From NCBI GenBank assembly GCA_019828595.1, contig JAHQRK010000011.1, forward strand, positions 1,302,001-1,366,000: 64,000 nucleotides of DNA, given 5' to 3'. Within the stretch, counting starts at the first letter, position 1; every line of letters begins with the position of its first letter. The notes beneath the pieces are model-generated. The model ran no database searches. It was not told the DNA's origin and saw nothing but the letters and a program-made list of their open reading frames with translations. The translations under genes were made by a program, and so were the position numbers. This DNA is from Aphanomyces cochlioides. Lineage: Eukaryota > Oomycota > Saprolegniomycetes > Saprolegniales > Verrucalvaceae. Of the stretch, positions 55,839 to 64,000 are shown piece after piece.

Positions 55839-57136
55839 TCAATGAGCAAAAATGCTCAAGGATGTCGTGGGCGTCGGCCGCTTGGAGACACGAATCGGTT
55901 GTGGTGAAGACTCTGGAACGACACAATTGTCACGCAAGTCGGAGAGTTTGTTGTCTACGGACGCAAGAATCCGGTTGTAGTCGCGGATATGGCTTGCCAG
56001 AAGTGTTGACATTGCTGTCGAATGCCGCCTTTCTGCTTCCAAAGCATCTTGCAGCTTTTCTTCCTTGCTTGTTTTCGCATGCACGCAGTGTTCGAGTTTG
56101 CGGATTGTGCATTCGTGCTCTTCTAAACATGCTGCGAATTCTGTCTTGAGACCATCTAGCTCGTCTAATACACGTTGGAGCTCCTCTTGACGAGCTTGGG
56201 CTGCACGTTGGTCGTCTTCGATTTGTTTGTTCGCAACGTGTAGCTTCTCTTCTGTCGAACGAAGCTTCGAAGCTTGCTCTTCGACTTGCATTGCGACTGT
56301 CTGAAGTGACTGGCTCATTTGGACGTTGTGACCTTGAGCATTGACCAGGTCTTGCTTTAGCTCATCCATCTGGGCTTCCAAAGTCTAGAATTGTTTGAGT
56401 CAAATGTCACGCGCATCCATACATTGATACGCTCGCAGTCTTGAGATGTAATGGCCTTAGACTGGGCTAGTGAAGATCTTAGCTCTGCTAATTCGTTGTC
56501 CTTTTGGGAGACAATTGCTTGGATTGAATGTGCTTCTTGCTTGGATGTGTCGACAGCTCGCTCCAGAGACGTGATTTCAGCCTTGTGCTGAAGCATGGTT
56601 TCTTCCCAGAGAGCTCTTACTCGTCTTGCATCTGCCTCAGTGCTTTCGAGCACTTGGTCACGTTCCTCGCCCAGTTGCACCACAAGTTCATTCAGTCTGA
56701 CGACATCGTTTTCGAGGCTTTCAATTGTTTCGCGCTGTCGATGACTCAATGCTTCCAATTCCCGGACTGTGTCCTCGAGAACTTCAGAACGCAGTCTGGC
56801 TTGTTGCTCCGTTGCGTCTAATTGCTTGATGCGTTCGTTGGCTAGTTCCAAGGCAGATGCATACTCACGCATTTTGTCCTTGAGATGGCTAGCTTCACTC
56901 TGTAGCTTTTGATTCTCCACTAGGAGACGCTGTTGGATATCGTTCATCTCCACCACTGCGCGAGTGCTCTTCGCAGCGTCATGCTGAATCCTGCGCTCAA
57001 GTTCGCGTTTCTCGGATCGTAGCGTCTCGCATTCACCTTGAAGCCGCTGAATCACCAATTGCAACGAGTTCGATTGCGACGCACGGAGACCGCGGGACGG
57101 TGTGCTGAGGTGAGACTGCCGAAGTTCGTCACTCAT
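55839..57136 (-). CDS. Long coiled-coil protein
   Basis: Two exons (57136 to about 56430, then about 56384 to 55839) give about 415 aa, nearly all heptad coiled coil (LRSEKRELERRIQHDAAKST, LENDVVRLNELVVQLGEERD, KQIEDDQRAAQARQEELQRV). A short Ser/Pro tail follows (VPESSPQPIRVSKRPTPTTS). No diagnostic motif identifies it; centrosomal, basal-body or Golgi tethers have this look. The start MSDELRQSHLSTPSRG is 167 bp from the PSMB6 transcription side, suggesting a shared promoter that contains an ATCCGGAT palindrome at 57304. Confidence 0.65.
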
Positions 57137-57402
57137 AAAATCTGTCCACAAGCACGATTTCTTCAGTCAAGAATTCCAGAGGCCTCAGGAAGCGGTAGTT
57201 TAGCGCCGCCAGATAGGCGGGAGTCCAAATTTGAAAATCAAAATATAAAACTTTTATTGGTCAAAATTTAACGTAATATTGACCAATTATATTTTTAAAA
57301 CATATCCGGATAGTTTACCTGTGAAAATTTATATTGAGTGATATTTGATTGAGAAGGTACTCCATCAGCACCCCAGAAGCAAGCGAAGAATTTAGATCCA
57401 AG

Positions 57403-58095
57403 ATGAACCTCGCACCCCGCGGATACGGCCAAGAAACTGAACGAGATGACAGCAGCGGCTACAACCTCAAGGCAGGGGAAGTGAGCTCTGGTACGACTAT
57501 CATTGCCGTCAAATACAAGGATGGTGTCATCTTGGGAGCGGACAGTCGTACGTCTACCGGCACGTACGTCGCAAATCGTGTGTCGGACAAGTTGACAAGC
57601 ATCCACGATCGCATCTACTGCTGCCGCTCGGGAAGTGCTGCTGACACGCAAGCCCTTTCTGAATATGTCCGATATTTCATGGCTTCCCATGCCGCTGAAA
57701 TCGAAGGAGATGCTCTTCCGAAGGTCCACACAGCCGCCAACCTCTTCCGAAAGTTATGCTATGAAAACAAAGATCGCTTGATGGCTGGCATCATCGTTGC
57801 GGGCTACGACGACGTCAAGGGTGGTCAAGTGTACTCGATTCCCATCGGGGGGGCCATGGTCGAGCAAGAATTTGCCATCGGCGGCTCGGGTTCGACATAC
57901 ATTTATGGTTTTGTCGACAGCCACTGGCGATCAGGCATGACTCGTGATGAAGCCGAAGCTTTCGTTCAGAAGGCTCTATCCCACGCCATGGCTCGTGATG
58001 GCAGCTCTGGTGGGGTCATCCGTACTGTGACAATCAACAAGGAAGGCGTTCATCGCGGATTTGTCGCTGGCAACCAGCTGCCTTTCATGTTTTAG
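57403..58095 (+). CDS. PSMB6: 20S proteasome subunit beta1 (caspase-like)
   Basis: A 230-aa intronless protein. The catalytic threonine follows GEVSSG, giving mature [20 protein letters not shown], with the catalytic aspartate and lysine ([24 protein letters not shown]) in place. [16 protein letters not shown], then [20 protein letters not shown] and [20 protein letters not shown], match beta1 rather than beta2 or beta5. A propeptide of about 30 residues precedes the mature chain. The ATG at 57403 is chosen; an upstream TTG at 57349 is not a start. Confidence 0.94.
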   Translation: MNLAPRGYGQETERDDSSGYNLKAGEVSSGTTIIAVKYKDGVILGADSRTSTGTYVANRVSDKLTSIHDRIYCCRSGSAADTQALSEYVRYFMASHAAEIEGDALPKVHTAANLFRKLCYENKDRLMAGIIVAGYDDVKGGQVYSIPIGGAMVEQEFAIGGSGSTYIYGFVDSHWRSGMTRDEAEAFVQKALSHAMARDGSSGGVIRTVTINKEGVHRGFVAGNQLPFMF

Positions 58096-58161
58096 GCAGG
58101 ATGTGTGCTTGGCTAACCATGCAAATGAAAAAATGAACCATAAATGCTTTGATGATATCGT

Positions 58162-59604
58162 CTATTGCTTGTGCTCTTCCATGCTCTTTCGGATGCTGTA
58201 GTCGCGTAAGGCGCTTACGATTTGAAGGAACGATGGACGGAGTTCAGGCTGTCGGGCCCAGCAGGCTTTCATGAGTTGGGCCAAGAAGGGCGGGCAGGTC
58301 TTGGGCACCACAGGGCGGAGGTTTCGATTGAGCACACCGAGGGCAGCTTGGATTTGCGTCATGCCGTCGTATGGACATTCTCCCGTCACGCATTCCCAAA
58401 TGACAATGCCAAAGGAAAACACATCAGCCTTCTCAGTGTATTTCTGGTTGCCAAGCACTTCTGGCCTACATCGAGAGATGTTACACAGGAAGATCAGAAG
58501 CCATTGCGTACGCCATCCATTGCACAGTGCCGCAGTTGCCGGTCATGGTTTGTACGTGTGCTTTGACACGCGAGAGGCCAAAGTCCGAGATCTTGATCGC
58601 ATAATGACGGTCGACGAGCAGGTTGGGACTCTTCAAGTCACGGTGCAAGATAGGTGGTTGAAAGTTGTGCAAGTAGCTCATACCCTTGGCCGTGTCGTTG
58701 ATAAATCTACGAGGAATATGAGAGTGGCTTCCAGGCAAACGAGTACCCGATGCGCATGGCCTCATCGATAGAACGGCTAGTGCGAAGGACACCCCATAGG
58801 GATCCACGAGGGAGAAGTTCGACGACCAAGCAGCGGTTTGGCGGATCCATGCAAGCTCCCAAGAGTCTGCAAATATTGGCATGACTACAACAAGTTTGGC
58901 ATCGTGTAGAAGCAGAGTTAGACGTACCGCAGGACGCTCATTATTTCGACTTCAGACTGGAATTCCTCCAAGATGTCTTGGCGGAGGTCCTGGCAGATGA
59001 GCAGTTTAACAGCAACGGGCCGATCACGCCATTTGCCTTCGTGAACTTTGCCGAAGGCACCTTCGCCAATGACACGACCAAGCGTCACATCAGCGAAGTT
59101 AATTTGGCGGGAGAGAGAAGCACGACCGACTGGAACTGGTTGCTGAGCTGCTGGACGAGGCTGGGGTGGAGCTGGAGCTGGAGCAGGCACAGCGTATGGA
59201 ACTTCTTCGGGCTTTTCGGGAGCAGCATAGAACGGTGACTTCAGAAAGAGAGGAATCTTGGCTTTCTTGGCAACATCGAGTTGGATTTGAGGAACCTTGA
59301 CTGGGGCTTGAGCTGGGAAATCTTCTCGGCGCTCCATTGGAGATGGCGATTGCCGTCTGTCGAGGCGAATGGTAGCAATGTCGTCTGTGATATCCATGTC
59401 AGGATCGGCCTGAGGTTCTACTTCAAGTTGGAGGGCAGAATCGTTGACTTCGGGTGCTCGTGGCTTTGGCTGCGGGACGTTATTGTTGACAGGATTGTTG
59501 TTGGCATTTGCAGCTTGGTCCATGTACGACGTCCGAATCGGCGATCCAAACGTGCCAAAGAACGTGCCCATGGTCAAGCCCTTCGCAGGGCGGTTAATGT
59601 TCAT
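58162..59604 (-). CDS. TKL-type protein kinase
   Basis: Four exons with introns near 58875-58922, 58705-58745 and 58465-58510. The N-terminal 180 residues are low-complexity (NNNPVNNNVPQPKPRAPEV, PAPAPAPPQPRPAAQQPVPV). The kinase domain has IGEGAFGKVHEGKW, VAVKLL, EFQSEVEIMSVLRHANICRL (over an intron), HRDLKSPNLL, DFGLSRV, and the activation/APE-equivalent GTVQWMAYA...PEVLG. Subdomain IX-XI reads DVFSFGIVIWECVTGECPYD, then CWARQPELRPSF. HRDLKSPNLL with GTVQWMAPE-like sequence is typical of tyrosine-kinase-like serine/threonine kinases, a greatly expanded class in oomycetes. All catalytic residues are present. Confidence 0.85.
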
Positions 59605-60374
59605 GGCTCTCGTTACAATCTCGAAATGGGAAGAGAGTTTTCTCCTAGCTTCGCACGCGCCCGGCCCTTACTCTCCATATGGGTGTCTATCTTGAAGACA
59701 TCCTTTTTGGCGAACATGACGCCATTTCAGTGATTGGTCGACTTTACCACGTTCTCTATATCGCATACAATACAGTATTGCAATTATCACGACAATCAAG
59801 TCTCTTCCTACAATGCGCATCTCATCTATCTACGCAATCCATTACCCAAAGAGCAGTTGACAGAGGTAGATGAGAGGCGCCAACGCCCGTCGGCTCCATG
59901 AAGGTCGACGAAGGCACAATCCTCGAATGTATATCACACTTTGAAATGTCCCACTAATTTTGGCGACTTAGTTCGTTCATATTAGCTCAATTTTTCAAAC
60001 ATTTTGCAGAAGATTCGATCAAAATATCTATCTCACCATGTTAGTTTATGGAATAATTTGACTGATCTAGTACTGGTACTCTTGATATCCTCTTGGAGTT
60101 TGTATAGGATCGAGTCGAGAATGAGTGTGGATAGACAGCACGCTGTGCTGGCCACCACGCAGAGGAAAAAGATCCCAGGACGAAGCTGCGACGTGAAGAT
60201 GGTCACCGGTGCAAGTCTTGTGACTCAGATTGCTCAGCGGAACGCCCTCGGAAACAAACGCCTCAATTCTAGGGGTGAGTCGATTCCTCTATAAAATTGT
60301 ATTGAAGACCGCTTACGCTTTGGCGCAGTCTCCTGAGGACTAACAAATACAGAGCGATTTTATATGTTACTGTG
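59605..60374. other. Gene-poor region
   Basis: About 770 bp with no supported gene. A short frame at about 60121-60294 (SVDRQHAVLATTQRKKIPGR) is open but unsupported. The transition to repeat-rich DNA begins here. Confidence 0.4.
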
Positions 60375-60807
60375 ATATTGTGATTTCCGTCCAAATTTGC
60401 CAATTTCAGGCGATATTTCCAATCGCCTGGAAATCGTCCGGACAATATGATTGGCTAAAAATAATTTTACTATCAATTGATTGGCTGAAAACTGACCTAA
60501 GTTTGTGAGAGAAAAGCTGCAAATCTCAAGTCATCTCTATGACTCTGAACAACCTTCCACAGCGACCCCACCTCGAAGAGAACTCCACGTCATTCAGCTC
60601 TCCTCACGTTGAGCGTACAACAAGTGGAGAGGCCTCTGGCCTCGCCAGTGCAGCGACGAAGCTTCGTCGATTTCGTGTACCATCCCGATCATAAGGTCAA
60701 AACAACCTTCTAAAATTGATATTTGTATTATATTTCGAAGGTCTGGCGATTTACGGCGATTGATTCAACAAATTGCCGGAGGAAATTTTGAGTAGAAAGC
60801 ACAATAT
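60375..60807 (+). mobile_element. Short inverted-repeat element (MITE-like), copy 2
   Basis: A 433-bp copy of the element at 16083-16527, in the opposite orientation. Ends are ATATTGTGATTTCC on the left and, on the complementary strand, ATATTGTGCTTTC on the right. Identity to copy 1 is high throughout apart from a missing segment of about 12 bp and scattered substitutions. It is located about 700 bp from the PIF/Harbinger element but shares no termini with it. Confidence 0.7.
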
Positions 60808-60959
60808 ATAACCTGTAAACAGACGACATTGGTTGACATGAAGTTGAATGCAAATCACATTCAAATCCCGCTTTCCCTCCTTGAGACTCGTGAGTGATAT
60901 GTCTTGAACTCCAAAACCTTATTTGATTGAAGGGTTTAGAAGGTTTAGGTCATTGGTCG

Positions 60960-61130
60960 ATTTTTTGTCTTTTTTTATGGGATTCTGTTGTTTCCTCAAA
61001 GTCTTTTTTTATTTTATTGGATTCTTTGATTGGCTCTATGTCCTTTTTATTTTCATTAATATCTTTGATTGGCTCCAAGTCATTTTTTGTTTTATCGGAT
61101 TGTTTGATTGGCTCCATGTCTTTTTCTGAA
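60960..61130 (+). repeat. 39-bp tandem repeat
   Basis: The block GATTGGCTC recurs at 61028, 61067 and 61106, exactly 39 bp apart, each preceded by a T-rich segment and TTT. A more degenerate unit precedes them (about 60975-61015). Read in one frame the unit is 13 codons, giving a hydrophobic repeat around FDWL. The T-rich composition makes a protein unlikely. Each unit carries an ATTGG (inverted CCAAT) box. Confidence 0.7.
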
Positions 61131-61491
61131 TACGGGTCTAAAAGTAGATATTTATATCCTGCTAAAATGTATATTTGTTCTTACCCAGGATAAAATATAT
61201 TTTGTTTCCACAACTGAACTATTAAAATTAATATTTTCAAGAATCGGCGATGTCGACACCAAAGAGATCCACAGGCGCAGGCACATAAAAAACCAAAGGG
61301 CACAAGTAGCAGAGCAGCACAGCGTAGAGCAGAATAAACCTCACAAACTCGACTTCTGTACGACATCTCTGTAACCTCGATTATCACCCTTCAAGGAATG
61401 TAAAGACACTGGTGTTAGATTATTGCTTTTAGCAACCTATCACAACCTCCAGTGCAATCACAAACAGTGAATTTAACGAGAACAACTCTAA

Positions 61492-61530
61492 GACCTCGTT
61501 TCATTTTATATTAACATGTCACAGGATTAA
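61492..61530 (+). repeat. Left terminal inverted repeat of the PIF/Harbinger element
   Basis: Begins GACCTCGTTTCATTTTATAT directly after the TAA duplication and pairs with the right end. Confidence 0.85.
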
Positions 61531-61637
61531 ATTTAATCTTGAGTTCAAATGAAACGAAAAGCATATTATATTGGGAATGTACATCAGATTAAGTTGAGAC
61601 CGTCCACACTGTTTCATTTCAGCATTTCCCACTCGAT

Positions 61638-62607
61638 ATGAACGACTTTGACGTTGCTATTGCCGCTATAGGAATGGCCGTCTGTGCCACCACAATTCAT
61701 TGCATGGACGGTCGTTCCAATGCCCACGAAAACACTCAGGTGCGAACGGTGAAGAAGTCATACTTCCAAGACAACTATTCGTCCGACAGTGATCGAGTTT
61801 TCTGTCAGGCATTTCGGATGAGTCGATCGTGCTTCGCGGATCTCTCGGTCTACATGCAATCCATCTGGAATCGACATTGTGTGCCATATGGCTTAAATGT
61901 GAGGTACTCTTTCGACATGAAACTCGCAATTTTTCTATCTTATCTTGGCTCTAAAAGCTCTATGGAGAGAATTGCAGACATGTATGGAGTGAGCAAATCG
62001 ACTGTTCAGCGCATTGTTGACAAGTTTTCGTTCTTACTCTACCAGGAAAGACAAGCACAAGTTTTTCCCCCGAAATACGGACGAGCTGGATGCGGTGAAG
62101 GCAGGCTTTTCCAACATCTGTGGCTTTCCAAATGTGATTGGAGCCGTCGATTGTACACTGATCAAGAAATCACGCCCGAACGACTTTTGGGGATGGTATT
62201 GCAGAAAAGGATTTGTAGCGTACAATATGCAAGGCATTGTGGACTCAAATCTCTTTTTCATGGAGTTTTCTGTTCGCCCAGGCGGCTGTAATGACAAAAC
62301 ACTTTGGTCGAAAAGTCCAATTGGTATAAACCCTCGGTACTCTCTATATCATTGTGGAGTTTGAAATCCTAATAGAAAATACATCCCAACCGACTGCCAC
62401 TTTCTAGGCGATTCGGGCTACAACCTCCGTGAGTTTTTGTTGACGCATTACCAACACGACCAAATAGTAAACAGCATCAACAAGCATACAACAAATATCA
62501 CTCAAAAATAGAAACCCTGTTGAAACGGCATTGAGACATGGTGTCAAAAAGCGAAATGAGTTTGTCAGGGCACTTGCTGCAGCTAGAAATTTGCGGGATA
62601 ATAAATG
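61638..62607 (+). pseudogene. PIF/Harbinger transposase, frameshifted
   Basis: The first part (61638 to about 62055) reads FRMSRSCFADLSVYMQSIWN, then MKLAIFLSYLGSKSSMERIA and YGVSKSTVQRIVDKF, the N-terminal and HTH regions of Harbinger transposases. The reading frame then shifts by one at a T/C homopolymer run (about 62060-62071). The next frame continues with FSNICGFPNVIGAVDCTLIK, which carries the first catalytic aspartate, and NMQGIVDSNLFFMEFSVRPG. After a stop at 62362, further shifted segments include FLGDSGYNLREFLL (second aspartate) and ALRHGVKKRNEFVRALAAAR near the end. The stretch that should carry the catalytic glutamate is not recognisable. At least two disabling changes are therefore present. 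Confidence 0.8.
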
Positions 62608-62694
62608 ATTTATTTCTATTTACTTATCAGCTTTAATATTTTTAGACAAGATATATGATTTCAAATATGTGATGGACCATTTAAATGAAATCTA

Positions 62695-63690
62695 TTTATT
62701 AAACTTGTTTAATAGAAGATCTTTTAACATATCCAGACTTGTTTGAATCGATGCCACTTGCTCTTGAAGTTGTGAAATGGCGGGGTCAATTGAAGGCGTT
62801 GTTGGTCGATCCTTCTCTATGAGATGATTCACAAGCCTCTCCATGCAATCATGAATCTTCTCACGTCATTTTTCTTCTTTGGTGGAGGATGCCAAGGCTC
62901 GCGTGACTTTCGGGGATTGAATGGATTTTTTTGCTCTCCAGACCCCATCTCGCGATCAACTTCGCTCAATAATTCGGTCGATGAGCCAACAATGTGTGCA
63001 CCCCTCATTCCAATCTTGTTTTGCAAACTTCTCTCAAGGATATCCCAGTAGTATGGTTTCTTTGCCTCGTCGTTGCCTGTATGCAGTTTAATAGAAAATT
63101 CATTTATTTTAGCCTATAAATGATTTAAATAATTGATTTGCACGACATACCTTATACGCTGAGAGAAGCGTTTTCACGCGTATTTGATATTGTGTCCACG
63201 TTCGATTGCCGTTCGTTTCCATGTTCAAACGTGACGCAATTTCTTTCCATATGTCGTCGCCGTCTTTAGCCTCTCGAATGGAGTTGACACGACGATCCAT
63301 GCTTTCGCTGAACCGAATCGAGAGAAGAGTCATAGTTTCCCCGATTTGCAAATTTGGAGACCTCTCTCTTGTTGACTTCTTGTTGGGCTGGGCGTCGTCA
63401 TCGCAGGGAACATTTCGTTTTCGGTGGTTGGGCTTGGCGGGAGCGTTGCTCTCTTCCACATCGTTGGCTCCACTTGCTCGAATGATGCATAAGGAGCAAA
63501 GAATCGTCACGTCCGGCGACCCAGCATCAATGGCACATGTGTGATGGAGTTTGGATCGACACCCACTTCGTGAACATGGCCACACGCGTGTACCAATCTG
63601 CCCTGGGCAGGACTCCCAGTCACAGAACTCGTCGTACATCATCAAAACACACAATGGTAAAGAAAGAGGCGGAGAAGTTCTCTGAGACAT
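62695..63690 (-). CDS. Myb/SANT-like second protein of the PIF/Harbinger element
   Basis: The first exon (63690 to about 63150) begins MSQRTSPPLSLPLCVLMMYD. A cysteine/histidine-rich stretch (CDWESCPGQ, CSRSGCRSKLHHTC, then CSLC) could be a PHD-like zinc finger. It continues to a Myb/SANT-like segment (DGDDIWKEIASRLNMETNG, RTWTQYQIRVKTLLSAYK). After a putative intron (about 63075-63150) the minus strand continues with DEAKKPYYWDILERSL and REPWHPPPKKKNDV. It ends with a coiled-coil-like QLQEQVASIQTSLDMLKDLL near 62700. PIF/Harbinger elements encode such a DNA-binding partner that brings the transposase to the ends. This frame looks less damaged than the transposase. Confidence 0.65.
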
Positions 63691-63812
63691 GTTAAGCTTG
63701 GATTAAAAGTTATTCGACCTCGGCGAGGTCGGTTAAGTATTAATCGAGGATTACTGAGACATTTATTTCTGACCAATGAGAGCGCTCGAATAATAAAAAA
63801 ATGTGACACACG

Positions 63813-63851
63813 TTTAATCCGTGACAAGTTAATATCAAATGAAACGAGGTC
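63813..63851 (-). repeat. Right terminal inverted repeat of the PIF/Harbinger element
   Basis: On the complementary strand it reads GACCTCGTTTCATTTGATAT and is followed on the plus strand by the TAA duplication. The final 146 bp of the window (63855-64000) hold no recognisable feature. Confidence 0.85.
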
Positions 63852-64000
63852 TAATAACGTTAGTCTACAGTACTAGTCGCGTGTGGAAAATCACGAGTTT
63901 CCACCGGCCGGACGCACCAGCAGCTTGCGGGTGCACCAAAAACCAAATGAGATCAGATGGCTGTGCTGACTCCTGCTCAAAAAATATAGCTATTTTAAAA

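Larger units (their letters stand above)
61492..63851. mobile_element. PIF/Harbinger DNA transposon, complete ends, decayed
   Basis: A 2360-bp element flanked by TAA target-site duplications (61489-61491 and 63852-63854), the three-base TWA type that defines PIF/Harbinger. Terminal inverted repeats of about 39 bp begin GACCTCGTTTCATTT and differ at two positions and one indel. It carries the two genes expected of the superfamily, a DDE transposase on the plus strand and a Myb/SANT-like protein on the minus strand, with 3' ends facing each other. The transposase is broken, so this copy should be non-autonomous. Confidence 0.88.

Noticed and set aside
60121..60294. Small frame SVDRQHAVLATTQRKKIPGR as a possible gene
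   Set aside because: Fewer than 60 codons, in gene-poor repeat DNA, without promoter or family support.
1..64000. CRISPR arrays, prokaryotic operons, rRNA or tRNA genes
   Set aside because: Looked for regularly spaced repeats and conserved RNA gene motifs; the only regular arrays are the 39-bp repeat and the palindrome cluster. The genome is clearly eukaryotic.

Overview
The window is eukaryotic nuclear DNA, most likely from an oomycete of the Saprolegniales (an Aphanomyces- or Achlya-like water mould). Sequence evidence: protein genes are packed on both strands and split by very short GT-AG introns (about 41-71 bp where I could place them). Convergent genes end only 19-66 bp apart. Intergenic DNA is AT-rich with many CCAAT/ATTGG boxes. 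Protein types favoured by oomycetes are present (FYVE proteins with an N-terminal lipid-binding-like region, WW/IQ/ankyrin proteins, TKL kinases). The genus is inference; no rRNA or tRNA gene was seen to fix it.

Layout. 1-5.0 kb: a 5' hairpin, a FYVE protein, PIG-V mannosyltransferase, a COMM-domain protein and an SFT2 membrane protein. 5.2-8.8 kb: ribosomal protein L27a, a small unknown gene, an ankyrin gene and an unresolved stretch with a decayed tandem duplication. 8.8-15.9 kb: a WW/IQ/ankyrin protein, two tandem paralogous genes with lysine-rich tails, and a C2 plus DysF-like protein. 16-17.3 kb: non-coding, with copy 1 of a short inverted-repeat element. 17.4-24.2 kb: a WD40 protein, a BAH protein behind a cluster of ATCCGGAT palindromes, a divergent LRR/LisH pair and an HMG-box protein. 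25.2-33.5 kb: eEF1A, PARN, an Erv1 sulfhydryl oxidase, RCC1, a DOPA 4,5-dioxygenase-like enzyme and an unknown protein. 33.6-40.6 kb: a PERK-like ER-stress eIF2alpha kinase, a mitochondrial helical-repeat protein and MAF1. 40.6-47.2 kb: one very large gene resembling CCDC162. 47.7-59.6 kb: a coiled-coil protein, an anoctamin, an INTS11-type beta-CASP protein lacking the metal motif, a small membrane protein, a 4EHP-type eIF4E with a long charged tail, a coiled-coil protein, proteasome beta1 and a TKL kinase. 59.6-64 kb: gene-poor, repeat-rich DNA with copy 2 of the short element, a 39-bp tandem repeat and a complete-ended but decayed PIF/Harbinger transposon bounded by TAA target-site duplications.

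How the genes relate. This is ordinary core-genome content with no operon-like logic. Several genes do touch translation control and ER homeostasis (eEF1A, L27a, 4EHP, PERK-like kinase, MAF1, PIG-V, SFT2), but I read that as coincidence of housekeeping genes rather than a cluster. The most unusual items are the palindrome cluster, the Harbinger element, the paired inverted-repeat elements, the tandem lysine-tail paralogues and the predicted beta-CASP pseudoenzyme. Exon boundaries were placed by eye from splice motifs and reading frame; where I could not resolve them the entry says so.
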